NCBI GenBank assembly: GCA_035533075.1
Contig: DATLUO010000171.1
Span: 1 to 41,601, forward strand
DNA from: Pirellulales bacterium
GTDB lineage: Bacteria; Planctomycetota; Planctomycetia; Pirellulales; JAICIG01
DNA length: 41,601 bases
Direction of reading: 5' to 3'
The notes under the pieces were generated by a model. That model ran no database searches, was not told the DNA's origin, and saw only the letters and a list, made by a program, of their open reading frames with translations. This document shows positions 15,932 through 24,182 of the stretch, one piece after another. The first letter of the stretch is position 1. Every line of letters begins with the position of its first letter. A program made the translations under genes and the position numbers.

Positions 15932-16141
15932 TCAAACTTGGTCGGGTATTCTTCGTGGAGCGGCGGAGCAGCGCTCGTAGCAATCCCGCGAGCAGACGTA
16001 GATCCCTTCGGCCTTATGGAACCAACTTGTTGCTCCGCCGCAATAGGCGCATTCGCTCCGTTGCCCGGATCCCTTCATAAAAAAGCCGTCGGCGGTCGTG
16101 AAATGGGGGAACGCTTCCGGATGTTCTTCGTCCAACGTCAT
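15932..16141 (-). CDS. Small zinc-ribbon-like protein
   Basis: The 69-residue protein carries CAYCGGATSWFHK followed by YVCSRDCYERC, that is CxxC and CxxxC pairs about 18 residues apart, a plausible treble-clef or zinc-ribbon site. It is short and soluble, without a signal peptide. A GGGGG run lies about 10 bases before the ATG. Proteins of this kind may bind nucleic acid or a protein partner, but no specific role can be given. The gap of about 200 bases to the secreted-protein gene below shows no clear gene. Confidence 0.55.
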   Translation of the reverse strand: MTLDEEHPEAFPHFTTADGFFMKGSGQRSECAYCGGATSWFHKAEGIYVCSRDCYERCSAAPRRIPDQV

Positions 16142-16461
16142 GGGTTTGTGCCCCCAGCACTTGGAGTGGCTCGACTCGCAGCGGCTCGAACGCCAGCGGT
16201 TATTCTAGCCAGACGGCAGGGCGGTTTTCAAGCGCACGCCTGCGTTACGTGCGTTATAGCTCGCCCAGTCCGGCTTCGCACATGCCGCCGCCGACGTCGC
16301 GCGGGCGAAATTGTGACAGGGCCTGCCGATTCCGGAGTTATGCCGGCGATTTCGGGCGGCTACGCGCGTCCGCATCGAACCGGCGCACGATGTGCATTAA
16401 CAGGCGTGCGCCCGCACCGTCGCGGGTCTTGACCAAAGATCGATTCACGGAGCACACAAGT
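16142..16461. other. Non-coding gap, nothing definite
   Basis: These 320 bases separate the zinc-ribbon-like gene (minus strand) from the CBS gene (plus strand) and must contain both promoters. No convincing gene, hairpin terminator or repeat is seen. The only clear signal is a GGAG at about 16449, which serves the CBS gene. Confidence 0.5.
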
Positions 16462-16890
16462 ATGAACCTGGGAGAACTCTTTCGTAGCGAGGTCGTAACG
16501 GTGTCGCGCGACGACACGATTTCCACGGCGATGAGCCGGATGCACGAGAAGAACGTCGGCGCCGTGGTGGTTGTTCGCGACCGCGCGGTCGTCGGCATCA
16601 TCACCGATCGCGACGTGGCGATGGCCCTGGCCCTCGATAGCGCGACCCCCGCCACGCCGGTAAGCGAAGTGATGACGCGCGACGTGATCACCATTTGGGA
16701 AGACCAAGGCGTGTTCAACGCCACGCAATACATGCAAGGGCACCGGATCCGGCGCTTGCCGGTAATCAACCGCGACAACGAATTGGTGGGCATGGTCACG
16801 CTCGACGACGTCGTCGCGCTGCTCGGTCAAGAACTGCGAAACCTGAGTACGGCGATCTCGCCGGCACTGAACGAGAAATCGTTCGTCTGA
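16462..16890 (+). CDS. Two-CBS-domain protein
   Basis: The 142-residue protein consists almost wholly of a tandem CBS pair. The first has FRSEVVTVSRDDTISTAM, VGAVVVVRD and VGIITDRDVAMALA; the second has VSEVMTRDVITIWED, HRIRRLPVINRDNELVGMVT and LDDVVALLG. CBS pairs bind adenine nucleotides and sense energy state or regulate partner proteins; free-standing versions are common regulators. The start is the ATG with GGAG about 9 bases upstream. It opens a short cluster of small regulatory genes on the plus strand. Confidence 0.92.
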   Translation: MNLGELFRSEVVTVSRDDTISTAMSRMHEKNVGAVVVVRDRAVVGIITDRDVAMALALDSATPATPVSEVMTRDVITIWEDQGVFNATQYMQGHRIRRLPVINRDNELVGMVTLDDVVALLGQELRNLSTAISPALNEKSFV

Positions 16891-16988
16891 TTGCACGCCG
16901 CTCGGTTTCGAACCAGGGTCCGCCTTTCGACAACAATTGGCTCGTTCGCCCTTCACCGTGTCACTACCGAAGGAGGAGTTACGATTCG

Positions 16989-17195
16989 ATGCGACCACGA
17001 CCGCGACCGAATGTTGAGACCTATTGGCCCACCCCTGACGAAATCGCCGCACGCGCGGCGGCGGTCCGCTCCACCTGGAGTCCCCACCAGCTTCGGGTCC
17101 GTGCCGGATTGTCGCCCGAAGAGAACGCCGTGGAGATCGCGACGGTGACGCCCGGCGCCCTCGATGGCCGCCGCCGCTCGATCGATTTCGGTTGA
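16989..17195 (+). CDS. Small hypothetical protein with strong ribosome-binding site
   Basis: AGGAGGAG at 16971-16978 precedes the ATG by 10 bases, strong support for translation. The 68-residue product is MRPRPRPNVETYWPTPDEIA followed by ARAAAVRSTWSPHQLRVRAG and a polar tail. The PTPDEI...STWS pattern resembles short, uncharacterised planctomycete proteins with a helical EIxxRxxxIxxxWS core (recollection, unchecked). No enzymatic motif is present. It is probably co-transcribed with the CBS and BON-like genes. Confidence 0.6.
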   Translation: MRPRPRPNVETYWPTPDEIAARAAAVRSTWSPHQLRVRAGLSPEENAVEIATVTPGALDGRRRSIDFG

Positions 17196-17254
17196 AAGCG
17201 TGGGTTGCCTTGAGAGCGCGCCCCGAAGAATCCAATCAGCAAAGGAGCCTAGAC

Positions 17255-17536
17255 GTGTATCGAATCGAGTTCCGCGACTCCGCGGAAGAGATCGAGGCGG
17301 CGATCAAGAGCCAAATCCGCTGCCGCCTTGGCCAGTGCGTGAGGGCCTTAAGAGTCGATGTGCGGGAGGAGTGCCTGGTGCTTAGCGGCCTGGCGCCGAG
17401 CTATTATGCCAAGCAACTCGCGCAGCACATTGCCATGAACGTTTCGAGCCTGCCGCTGGCCAACGAAATCGAAGTCGGCCAGGCCGGCGCGGCTTCGTCG
17501 CCAATCGCGAGGACCATTCCCCATGTCAACCCTTGA
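17255..17536 (+). CDS. BON-like small domain protein
   Basis: The GTG start at 17255 is chosen because AAAGGAG lies 7 bases before it. The 93-residue product has a BON-like alpha/beta pattern: IKSQIRCRLGQCVRALRVDV, LVLSGLAPSYYAKQLAQHIA, then NEIEV. In BON domains the beta strand VxVxxGxVxLxG is followed by a helix and a VxxVxNxI strand, roughly matched here. It lacks a signal peptide, so a cytoplasmic role is expected. Its 3' end overlaps the next gene by 14 bases, implying coupled translation. Confidence 0.65.
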   Translation: MYRIEFRDSAEEIEAAIKSQIRCRLGQCVRALRVDVREECLVLSGLAPSYYAKQLAQHIAMNVSSLPLANEIEVGQAGAASSPIARTIPHVNP

Positions 17537-17993
17537 GCCGGTGCTGGCCCGGCACCCCTTCTTCAAAGACCTGGAACCGCAATACTTGCAGTTGCTCGTC
17601 GGCTGCGCCGGAAATGTGGTCTTCAAACCGGGCGAGACCATCGCCGCGCACAATGAAGAAGCCGACCGGTTTTATCTCATCCGGGAGGGTAAGGTCGCGG
17701 TCGGGTTCCATTCCCCCGAGCGCGGCGCGATCACGATCCAGACGCTGACGCAGGGCGACATCCTCGGTTGGGACTGGCTGCTACCGCCTTACCGCTGGCA
17801 CCTCGACGCTCGCGCCGTCGAAACGACCCGTGCCATCGGGCTCGACGGCCGTTGTTTGCGGCAAAAGTGCGCCGCCGATCATCACTTGGGCTATGAGTTT
17901 TTGATGCGGTTCACGCCGGTCGTCGTGCAGCAGCTCGAAGCGACCCGCTTTCAGCTCTTGGACGTCTTCCGGGCACCGGGCAGCGGAAACTAA
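17523..17993 (+). CDS. Cyclic nucleotide-binding domain protein without DNA-binding domain
   Basis: The 156-residue protein has a CRP/FNR-type sensory barrel: HPFFKDLEPQYLQLLVG, FKPGETIAAHNEEADRFYLI, REGKVAVGF, ITIQTLTQGDILGWDWLLPP, then a C-terminal helix (RFTPVVVQQLEATRFQLLDV). It stops before the helix-turn-helix of Crp-type regulators, so it must act by binding a ligand or partner rather than DNA. Proteins of this length occur near hydrogenase or redox-stress genes in other bacteria. Here it accompanies CBS and BON-like genes and a ppsA fragment. Confidence 0.85.
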   Translation: MSTLEPVLARHPFFKDLEPQYLQLLVGCAGNVVFKPGETIAAHNEEADRFYLIREGKVAVGFHSPERGAITIQTLTQGDILGWDWLLPPYRWHLDARAVETTRAIGLDGRCLRQKCAADHHLGYEFLMRFTPVVVQQLEATRFQLLDVFRAPGSGN

Positions 17994-18030
17994 TACGCCA
18001 AGCAACAAGTTGCCTTACCAGATAACGGTC

Positions 18031-18047
18031 GACGCGACAATCGCGTC
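18031..18047. terminator. Small hairpin between the CNBD gene and the ppsA fragment
   Basis: GACGCGA (18031-18037) pairs perfectly with TCGCGTC (18041-18047) around CAA. There is no T-run, so termination is only possible, not shown. It lies 38 bases after the cyclic-nucleotide-binding gene. Confidence 0.3.
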
Positions 18048-18176
18048 AGCCGCAAAACAAAACGTACATTGCTGGAGCCTGTGCTATGTCAGCGAGAACC
18101 TGGGTCGCAGGAAAGTCTGAGGGCAGCCACAGCGACTTGCAGGCACGACTCCAAGGGAAGGAACAAGGATAAGACC

Positions 18177-18437
18177 ATGCCCGCCGCACTCACACAGACC
18201 GAATACGTTCGTTGGTTCGCAGACATCGGGCTGGAAGACATCCCGTCGGTCGGCGGCAAAAACGCTTCGCTGGGAGAGATGTATCAAACGTTGCGCAGCC
18301 AAGGCGTTCAGGTGCCGAACGGCTTTGCCATCACGGCTGACGCCTATCGGCATTTTCTGCGTGCCGCCGGGACGGACCGAACTGCCGCCGGTCGTCCTGG
18401 AATGCATCAAGGTGGGCAATCCGGTTCAGTAGCCTGA
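18177..18437 (+). pseudogene. ppsA: Phosphoenolpyruvate synthase, N-terminal fragment only
   Basis: The ATG is preceded by AAGGAACAAGGA. The first 66 residues match the start of PEP synthase closely: YVRWFADIGLEDIPSVGGKN, ASLGEMYQTLRSQGVQVPNG, FAITADAYRHFLRAAG. PpsA is normally about 800 residues and turns pyruvate into phosphoenolpyruvate. Homology stops at about 18375. The frame then runs through unrelated sequence to a stop at 18435. In another frame the next bases read TELPPVVLECIKVGNPVQ and a stop, which looks like the tail of a different gene. This is therefore a rearrangement break, not a functional enzyme. Confidence 0.85.
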
Positions 18438-18456
18438 AGCGAAGTAGCCTTCAGGG
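18433..18456. terminator. Hairpin after the ppsA fragment
   Basis: CCTGAAG pairs with CTTCAGG around CGAAGTAGC. There is no strong T-run. It lies between the two oppositely oriented gene fragments. Confidence 0.3.
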
Positions 18457-18497
18457 TACTGCCCAGTTAAAACACCGCAATGGTGAAGGAACGGGGT

Positions 18498-18999
18498 TCA
18501 TTGGAAACGAAAGCGCCGCGCCGCCAACGCGCCAACGAGGAGGGTAGCTAGGAACAGTACGCACACGTGCGGCAGGGCGCTTGCGGCGGTCGAGCGAAAA
18601 CTTACCAGGCGGTGCATCGCATCCATAGCCCACCCCGAGGGGAGGCAAATCGCGAGCGATTGCATCCATTTCGGTGCAATCTCGATCGGCCACCAGCACC
18701 CACCCAAGGCTCCTAATGCGTTGCCCGTGAGCATGCCGATCGCCACCGCCTGGCCTTCCGTCGACACCAGGCTTCCCAGAAGCAAGGCCAACGACGCGCA
18801 GAGTCCTCCCCACCCTGCGAGAACGAGCACGACCATCGGCAGGTTTGTCCCCCATTTCATGCCGAACAGCACACTGCCCGCAATCATGGCGAAGCCGATT
18901 TGCACGAAGCTCATCATCAGCCGGCAGCCCCACTTGCCCAGCACGATGTTCCCGCGAGAGATCGGAGTCGAGGCCAGGCGCCGCAGCACGCCGAGCCGT
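18498..18999 (-). pseudogene. ABC-2 type transporter permease, C-terminal fragment
   Basis: The frame reads RLGVLRRLASTPISRGNIVL, then four to five hydrophobic segments (SFVQIGFAMIAGSVLFGM, LPMVVLVLAGWGGL, VAIGMLTGNALGALGG, VCVLFLATLLVGAL) and a natural end at RRFRFQ. The LRRLxxTPISR cytoplasmic loop is typical of ABC-2 permeases of drug or polysaccharide exporters. The N-terminal half, with the first membrane segments, is missing. At the upstream edge the sequence switches at about 18999 directly into a nagA-like gene in a different frame. It may still be translated from an ATG at 18989 but cannot form a normal permease. Confidence 0.8.
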
Positions 19000-19803
19000 C
19001 AGGTCGGCCGAAAGGTGCTTGCCGTCGGCAATCACCTCGGTCGTCAGCTCGTCGAAGTAGAGCGTCGCCTCGAGCACGCCGCCGCGCATCGGATAGGCCT
19101 GCTCTTGGCGGAGCTTGGCTTTATCGGACATGGCACAAAACAGGTGATCGACGTGTCGCACTCCCCAGCCGACGGCCGCGGCCATTTGGTCGAACGTGGC
19201 GTGACTATGGCCGGCGCCTGCCCGCACGCCGCGCTCCACGCAGTTCCGCACGAACGGTTCGGCGCCCGGCAGTTCGGGCGCCACCGAGGCCGTGACCACC
19301 AGGCCATCGGCAAGATACTGTTGATACTCCGCGGCGTCGGGCGGGCGAATCGGGCCGCCGGGATGGCAGCCTCGTGCCTCGCGGCGGAAATAGGGGCCAT
19401 AGAGGTGTACGCCCAACAGTCGCGCTTTGCCCGGCTGGGGATGCCCGCGGTGGTGCCGGCAGGCGGCCAGCATGGCCATGATCGACTCGTGTGTGGCGGC
19501 CGTCGTCGTGGCCAACAAGCTTGTCGAGCCGTGCCGCAGGTGCGCCGCTAGCGAGCAGCCCACCGCCTCGCAACTGTCGTCCATGAAATCGGCGCCCGCT
19601 CCGCCGTGGACGTGAAGGTCGACATAACCGGGCGCAATGTAGCCGTCACCGGCATCAACCATCGCCGCTCCGGCCGGCGCGGCCGAATGGCCAGTTCGCT
19701 CGACGACCTCGCTGATCCGTCCGTTGCGGACGTGGACCTCACCCTCGACAACCCGGTCGGGCAGAACAATTTTGCCGCGGAATACGGTGCTGTCAGCAAG
19801 CAT
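19000..19803 (-). pseudogene. nagA: NagA-like amidohydrolase, 3'-truncated
   Basis: The product (MLADSTVFRGKIVLPDRVVE) matches N-acetylglucosamine-6-phosphate deacetylase: GYIAPGYVDLHVHGGAGADF, GSTSLLATT, AGHSHATFDQM, VDHLFCAMSD, FDELTTEVIADGKHLSADL. After that the frame runs into permease sequence, so about the last 90 residues, with the catalytic Asp region, are lost. The usual HLEGPF metal-binding motif reads HLYGPY here, losing the Glu, which may mark a variant subfamily. An alternative ATG at 19878 would add 25 residues. NagA removes the acetyl group from GlcNAc-6-P. In this state the gene is probably inactive. Confidence 0.8.
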
Positions 19804-19921
19804 CCGCTGATCGTACTGCGGATAGGGAACCGCGGACAGGGGACACTTAACCGCACCGCCGCGATATGCTACATTCATGCCACCTTCAACGCCCGCATTT
19901 TTTTCGTCAGGAAACTAAGAG

Positions 19922-21235
19922 ATGACGCGACTGTCGTGGACCGCTGTTTGCCTTTTTGCCGTATGGGTGTCTGCCGTAAGCGCACAGAACAAAAGTACCG
20001 CCCAGAAATCGAATCCGAAAGTGGCGGGTGCGAAGAGCGGCGGACCGGCGGCCAAGAAACCGGAGGCGGCCAAGAAACCAGAGGCCGCTAAGAGCGAGAA
20101 GCCGGCGGATAAGGCCTCGCCCGAGGCGGCGAAGTCAGACGACTCCGCCGTGGCCGAGTTCGAGACGATCTTCGCCGACTGGAAAGAGTTGCTCAGCAAA
20201 ATGGAAGATCTGCGCAACGAGTATGTAGCCACGCCGCGCGGCCCCCAGCGCGAGCCGCTCAAGAAGAAATACGCAGACCTGGTGGCCGAAGGCGAGAAGA
20301 TGGAGCCCAAGGTCGTCAAGGCCGCGGAAGCCGCCTTCGCCGCCGCCGGCAATCAAGAGTCGGAGGCCGCCAAATTTCTGGCGGCCATGCTCAAGTACGA
20401 AGTCGAGCACGACAACTATGAACCCGCCGTGCCGATCGCCCGAACGCTGATCGACAACAACTACGACAACCCGCGTGTGTATAACTACGGCGGCATGGCG
20501 GCGTTCTTCACCAACGACTACGCAGACGCCGAGAAGTGGTTGAAGGAGGGCGACAAGCATTCGGTCCTCGAAGTGGATGCCAAGCAGTATCTCAGCCACA
20601 TCGGCCAATATGAGGAACTCTGGGACACCGAGCAAAAGCTGCGGGAGGCCGAGGCGGAGGCCGACGACCTGCCTAGGGTGCTGCTGAAGACCTCCCAGGG
20701 CGACATCGTGGTGGAATTGTTCGAGAACGAGGCGCCCAACACCGTGGCCAACTTCATTCACCTGGTGGAAGAGGGATTTTACAACGGCCTGAAGTTTCAC
20801 CGCGTGCTCGAACACTTCATGGCGCAAGGGGGCGACCCGAACGGCGACGGCACCGGCGGTCCGGGCTACACGATTCCCGACGAGATCGATCGGTCTGACT
20901 ACCGCAATCACTTTCGCGGCGGCTTGAGCATGGCGAAGACCGAGGCGCCGAACAGCGGCGGCTCGCAGTTTTTTTTGATGTTCCGGCCATCGGGACCGGG
21001 GGCCGGCTACAACCTGAACGGCAAGCACACGGTTTTCGGCCGCGCGATCGAGGGCATGGACGTCTTGTCGCGCATCCAACGGATCGACCCTGAAAAGGCC
21101 CAGCCGGGTCAAAAGCCGGACAAGATCATCGAGGCCAAGGTGCTTCGCAAGCGCAAGCACGACTATGTGCCCAAGAAGGTGGGCGACGAGCCGGAAGAGA
21201 AACCGGACGAGACAAGCGGAGCGAAGAAGAAGTAG
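19922..21235 (+). CDS. Secreted cyclophilin-type peptidyl-prolyl isomerase
   Basis: The 437-residue protein has a signal peptide (MTRLSWTAVCLFAVWVSAVS, cleavage near AQN). A Lys/Ala/Pro-rich linker reaches to about residue 65, and a helical middle to about 245 has NNYDNPRVYNYGGMAAFFTN. A cyclophilin domain lies at about 252-415. Its marks are LLKTSQGDIVVELFENEAPN, TVANFIHLVEEGFYNGLKFHR, FMAQGGDPNGDGTGGPGY, MAKTEAPNSGGSQFFL and GKHTVFGRAIEGM, covering the FHR and QFF active-site positions. It should assist proline isomerisation during folding outside the cytoplasm. It ends in a charged Lys/Glu tail. It diverges from the nagA fragment. Confidence 0.92.
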   Translation: MTRLSWTAVCLFAVWVSAVSAQNKSTAQKSNPKVAGAKSGGPAAKKPEAAKKPEAAKSEKPADKASPEAAKSDDSAVAEFETIFADWKELLSKMEDLRNEYVATPRGPQREPLKKKYADLVAEGEKMEPKVVKAAEAAFAAAGNQESEAAKFLAAMLKYEVEHDNYEPAVPIARTLIDNNYDNPRVYNYGGMAAFFTNDYADAEKWLKEGDKHSVLEVDAKQYLSHIGQYEELWDTEQKLREAEAEADDLPRVLLKTSQGDIVVELFENEAPNTVANFIHLVEEGFYNGLKFHRVLEHFMAQGGDPNGDGTGGPGYTIPDEIDRSDYRNHFRGGLSMAKTEAPNSGGSQFFLMFRPSGPGAGYNLNGKHTVFGRAIEGMDVLSRIQRIDPEKAQPGQKPDKIIEAKVLRKRKHDYVPKKVGDEPEEKPDETSGAKKK

Positions 21236-21272
21236 TCGACGGCCTGGGAAGGCCAGCCACCTTGTTGGCTGG

Positions 21273-21426
21273 GGTGGCTGGGGCAGAGCTTGGCCGTTGG
21301 CGGCGCGACCTTCAGAATACGCGATGCGGCCAAGCGATGCCCCGGCTTGGCGCGCCGGGGCATCGCTTGGCCGCAGAGCGTGTCGTCAATTCGGGCCATA
21401 ACTGGCCAAGCTCTGCCCCGGCCACC
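21273..21426. repeat. Nested palindromic element between cyclophilin and esterase genes
   Basis: The outer 23-bp arms (21273-21295 and 21404-21426, GGCAGAGCTTGGCC type) differ at one position. The inner perfect 21-bp arms (21325-21345 and 21355-21375, GCGGCCAAGCGATGCC type) enclose 9 bp. The arrangement parallels the element at 430-567, with different sequence. It accounts for most of the 273-base gap. Confidence 0.85.
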
Positions 21427-21508
21427 TCTCCTTGTGGAAATAGCGCTCGGGGGTGATTACACTAACTCCCACGACCTTGCTTTTCACCCTGCGCCCCAAG
21501 GACCCGCC

Positions 21509-23074
21509 ATGATTCGCCCGAAACTCGTTCGTCTGACGCCCGCTCTCGCCGTTGCCGTCTCCCTTTCGCTGCCGAGCTTGGCTGCGGCCGACGTCAAGTT
21601 GCCGGCCATCTTCGGCAGCCACATGGTGCTACAGCAGGGACAAAAAGACCGCGTCTGGGGCACGGCCGATCCGGATGAAGAAGTCACAGTCGAAATTGCC
21701 GATCAAAAGCAGACGGCCAAGGCCGGGCAAGACGGCAAGTGGTCGGTCACGCTCGAACCGCTGGCCGTGGGCGGACCGCACCAAATGAAAGTCAAAGGCC
21801 GCAACGAGATCGTGTTCGATGACGTGCTGGTGGGCGAGGTCTGGATCTGCTCGGGCCAGTCGAACATGCAGTGGGAAGTGGGCAACGCCAACGACCCCGA
21901 TCTGGAAACGCTGACCGCGAAGTTTCCCAAAATTCGCCTGATCTCGGTGCCGCAGGTCGGCACGCAGGAGCCGCAGTCGGATTTCCGCGGTCAATGGGAG
22001 ATCTGCACGTCGGAGTCTGCCCGGCATTTTTCGGCGGTCGGCTATCTCTTTGGCCGGCAGTTGCAGCAAACGCTCGACGTGCCGGTCGGACTGATCGACG
22101 ACGCCTGGGGAGGTTCGGCCTGCGAAGCGTGGATCCGCCGCGACCTGCTGGCAGCCGACGAGCGCTATCAGCCATTGCTGGCCCGCTGGGCCGCGATCGA
22201 AAAACGTTTCCCGGAGGAGAAGGCCGCCTACGAGGCGAAGCTCGCCGAGTGGAGAACCGCGGCCGGAAAAGCCAAGAGCGAAGGGAAAGAGCCGCCGCGT
22301 CAACCGCCGAATCCGGAGAACCAGATGCGCGGCAATTCGCGGCCGGGCAACATCTATAACGGCGTGCTCAAACCGACCATCGGTTACGGCATCCGTGGGG
22401 CGATTTGGTATCAGGGTGAATCGAACGCCGGCCGTGCCTATCAGTATCGCGATCTGTTTCCGCTGATGATTTCGACTTGGCGTCAGGAGTGGGGCATCGG
22501 CGACTTTCCGTTCTATTGGGTGCAGTTGGCCGATTTCCGGGCCGAGAAGCCCGAACCCGGCGACAGCGATTGGGCCGAGCTGCGCGAGGCACAGACCATG
22601 ACCATGAGCAAGCTGGCCAATACTGGCGAAGCGGTGATCATCGATCTGGGTGAGGCCCAGGACATCCATCCGCGCAACAAGCAAGACGTGGCCAAGCGGC
22701 TGGCCCGGTGGGCGTTCGCCCGCGACTACGGCATCGACGTCCCCTATCACAGCCCGCAGGTGAAGTCGTCGGAGAAGAAGGACGGCAAGATCGTGCTCAC
22801 CTTCGACCACGTCGGACCGGGGCTGCGGGCGTTCGATGTACCGGAGGTGCGGGGCTTTGCCATTGCGGGCGACGACAAGAAATTCGTCTGGGCGCAGGCC
22901 AAGATCGTGGATAAAGACAAGATCGAAGTCTGGTCCGATGAGGTGAAAGAGCCGGTGGCGGTGCGTTACGCCTGGGCCGACAACCCCGTGTGCAACGTCT
23001 ACAGCCGCAACGGCCTGCCACTCACGCCCTTCCGCACGGACGACTGGCCGGGCGTGACGGCCGACAAACAATAG
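21509..23074 (+). CDS. Sialate O-acetylesterase family protein
   Basis: The 521-residue secreted protein has a signal peptide ([20 protein letters not shown], cleavage near LAAAD). [20 protein letters not shown] begins a beta-rich domain. The SGNH-type catalytic blocks are [13 protein letters not shown] near residue 115, [19 protein letters not shown] near 297 and [20 protein letters not shown] near 379, holding the nucleophile Ser and the Asp/His pair. The family removes acetyl groups from sialic acids or from other acetylated sugars such as xylan. The mannose-6-phosphate isomerase gene begins 15 bases downstream, so they are likely co-transcribed for sugar use. Confidence 0.92.
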   Translation: MIRPKLVRLTPALAVAVSLSLPSLAAADVKLPAIFGSHMVLQQGQKDRVWGTADPDEEVTVEIADQKQTAKAGQDGKWSVTLEPLAVGGPHQMKVKGRNEIVFDDVLVGEVWICSGQSNMQWEVGNANDPDLETLTAKFPKIRLISVPQVGTQEPQSDFRGQWEICTSESARHFSAVGYLFGRQLQQTLDVPVGLIDDAWGGSACEAWIRRDLLAADERYQPLLARWAAIEKRFPEEKAAYEAKLAEWRTAAGKAKSEGKEPPRQPPNPENQMRGNSRPGNIYNGVLKPTIGYGIRGAIWYQGESNAGRAYQYRDLFPLMISTWRQEWGIGDFPFYWVQLADFRAEKPEPGDSDWAELREAQTMTMSKLANTGEAVIIDLGEAQDIHPRNKQDVAKRLARWAFARDYGIDVPYHSPQVKSSEKKDGKIVLTFDHVGPGLRAFDVPEVRGFAIAGDDKKFVWAQAKIVDKDKIEVWSDEVKEPVAVRYAWADNPVCNVYSRNGLPLTPFRTDDWPGVTADKQ

Positions 23075-23089
23075 GGTGGGACCATCCCC

Positions 23090-24070
23090 GTGCCACGGAT
23101 GACACCGCTCTATCCACTACGATTTGAACCGATCCTGCGGCGCTATATCTGGGGCGGCCGCCGGCTGTGCCACGTGCTCAACAAACCGCTGGGCGAGGGC
23201 GACGATTACGCCGAGAGCTGGGAAATCTGCGATCGGCCCAACGATCAGACGGCCGTGGCCGCCGGGCCGTTGCGCGGCGCGACGCTGGGTGAGCTGGTGC
23301 AAACGCGCGGCAGCGAGCTGCTCGGCCGGCATGCGCCTCAGCCGCGCTTCCCGCTGTTGTTCAAGTTTCTCGATGCCCAAAAAACGCTCTCCGTGCAGGT
23401 GCATCCGGACGACAATCGGGCACAGCGACTGACGCCGGCAGACTTCGGCAAAACCGAGGCCTGGGTGGTGCTCGATGCACAACCGGGCAGCCTGATCTAC
23501 GCCGGGTTGAAGCGAGGTTTCGATCGTCCGGCGCTGGAGCGCGAGCTGGCCCGCGGCACCTGCGAGCTTTGCCTGCACAGCTTCGAACCGCAGCCGGGCG
23601 ACTGCATCTTCTTGCCGGCGGGCGTGGTCCATGCCATCGGCGCGGGCCTGCTGATTGCCGAGATCCAGCAGTCGAGCGACGTCACCTATCGCCTGTTCGA
23701 CTGGAACCGTCTGGGACCGGATGGCCGCCCGCGACCGCTGCACATCGAACAAGCGCTCGACGCGATCGACTTCGCCCACGGCCCCCGCACGCCGCAGACG
23801 CCGCTAGCGACCGGCCAGCCGCACGTCGAGCGTCTCGTCGAGTGCGACAAGTTCATCCTCGATCGCTGGTCGATCGCGTCGCGGCAAACCATCGGTGGCG
23901 ACGACCGTTGCCATCTGCTGGCGGTGATTGAAGGCGAGCTGATGATCGCCGGCGATCCGTGTGCCACTCCGCTAAGACGTGGCGAGAGCGTCTTGCTGCC
24001 GGCATCGCTCGGTGCCCGCGAACTGGAGCCACGTGCCACGGCCGTGGTTCTCGAGGCGTATCTGCCCTGA
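23090..24070 (+). CDS. manA: Mannose-6-phosphate isomerase, class I
   Basis: The 326-residue protein starts at GTG 23090 (ATG 23099 is possible). Typical type I PMI blocks are visible: YPLRFEPILRRYIWGGRRL, ESWEICDRPND, LFKFLDAQKTLSVQVHPDD (zinc-binding His), GKTEAWVVLDAQP (Glu), FLPAGVVHAIGAGLLIAEIQ (His) and SDVTYRLFDWNR. The enzyme interconverts mannose-6-P and fructose-6-P in the cytoplasm, feeding mannose into glycolysis or GDP-mannose synthesis. It follows the sialate O-acetylesterase closely and precedes a sugar-type oxidoreductase, so a sugar-catabolism operon is inferred. Nothing looks broken. Confidence 0.93.
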   Translation: MPRMTPLYPLRFEPILRRYIWGGRRLCHVLNKPLGEGDDYAESWEICDRPNDQTAVAAGPLRGATLGELVQTRGSELLGRHAPQPRFPLLFKFLDAQKTLSVQVHPDDNRAQRLTPADFGKTEAWVVLDAQPGSLIYAGLKRGFDRPALERELARGTCELCLHSFEPQPGDCIFLPAGVVHAIGAGLLIAEIQQSSDVTYRLFDWNRLGPDGRPRPLHIEQALDAIDFAHGPRTPQTPLATGQPHVERLVECDKFILDRWSIASRQTIGGDDRCHLLAVIEGELMIAGDPCATPLRRGESVLLPASLGARELEPRATAVVLEAYLP

Positions 24071-24182
24071 AATCGACAGGAGGGTGTGGCAAACGGCGGG
24101 CCGACGGGGTATGCTGGCAACGTACCGGCAGCAGCACGTTTGCCCGGTCAACGCCCTTCGTTCTACGATCAGGAGATTAGTC

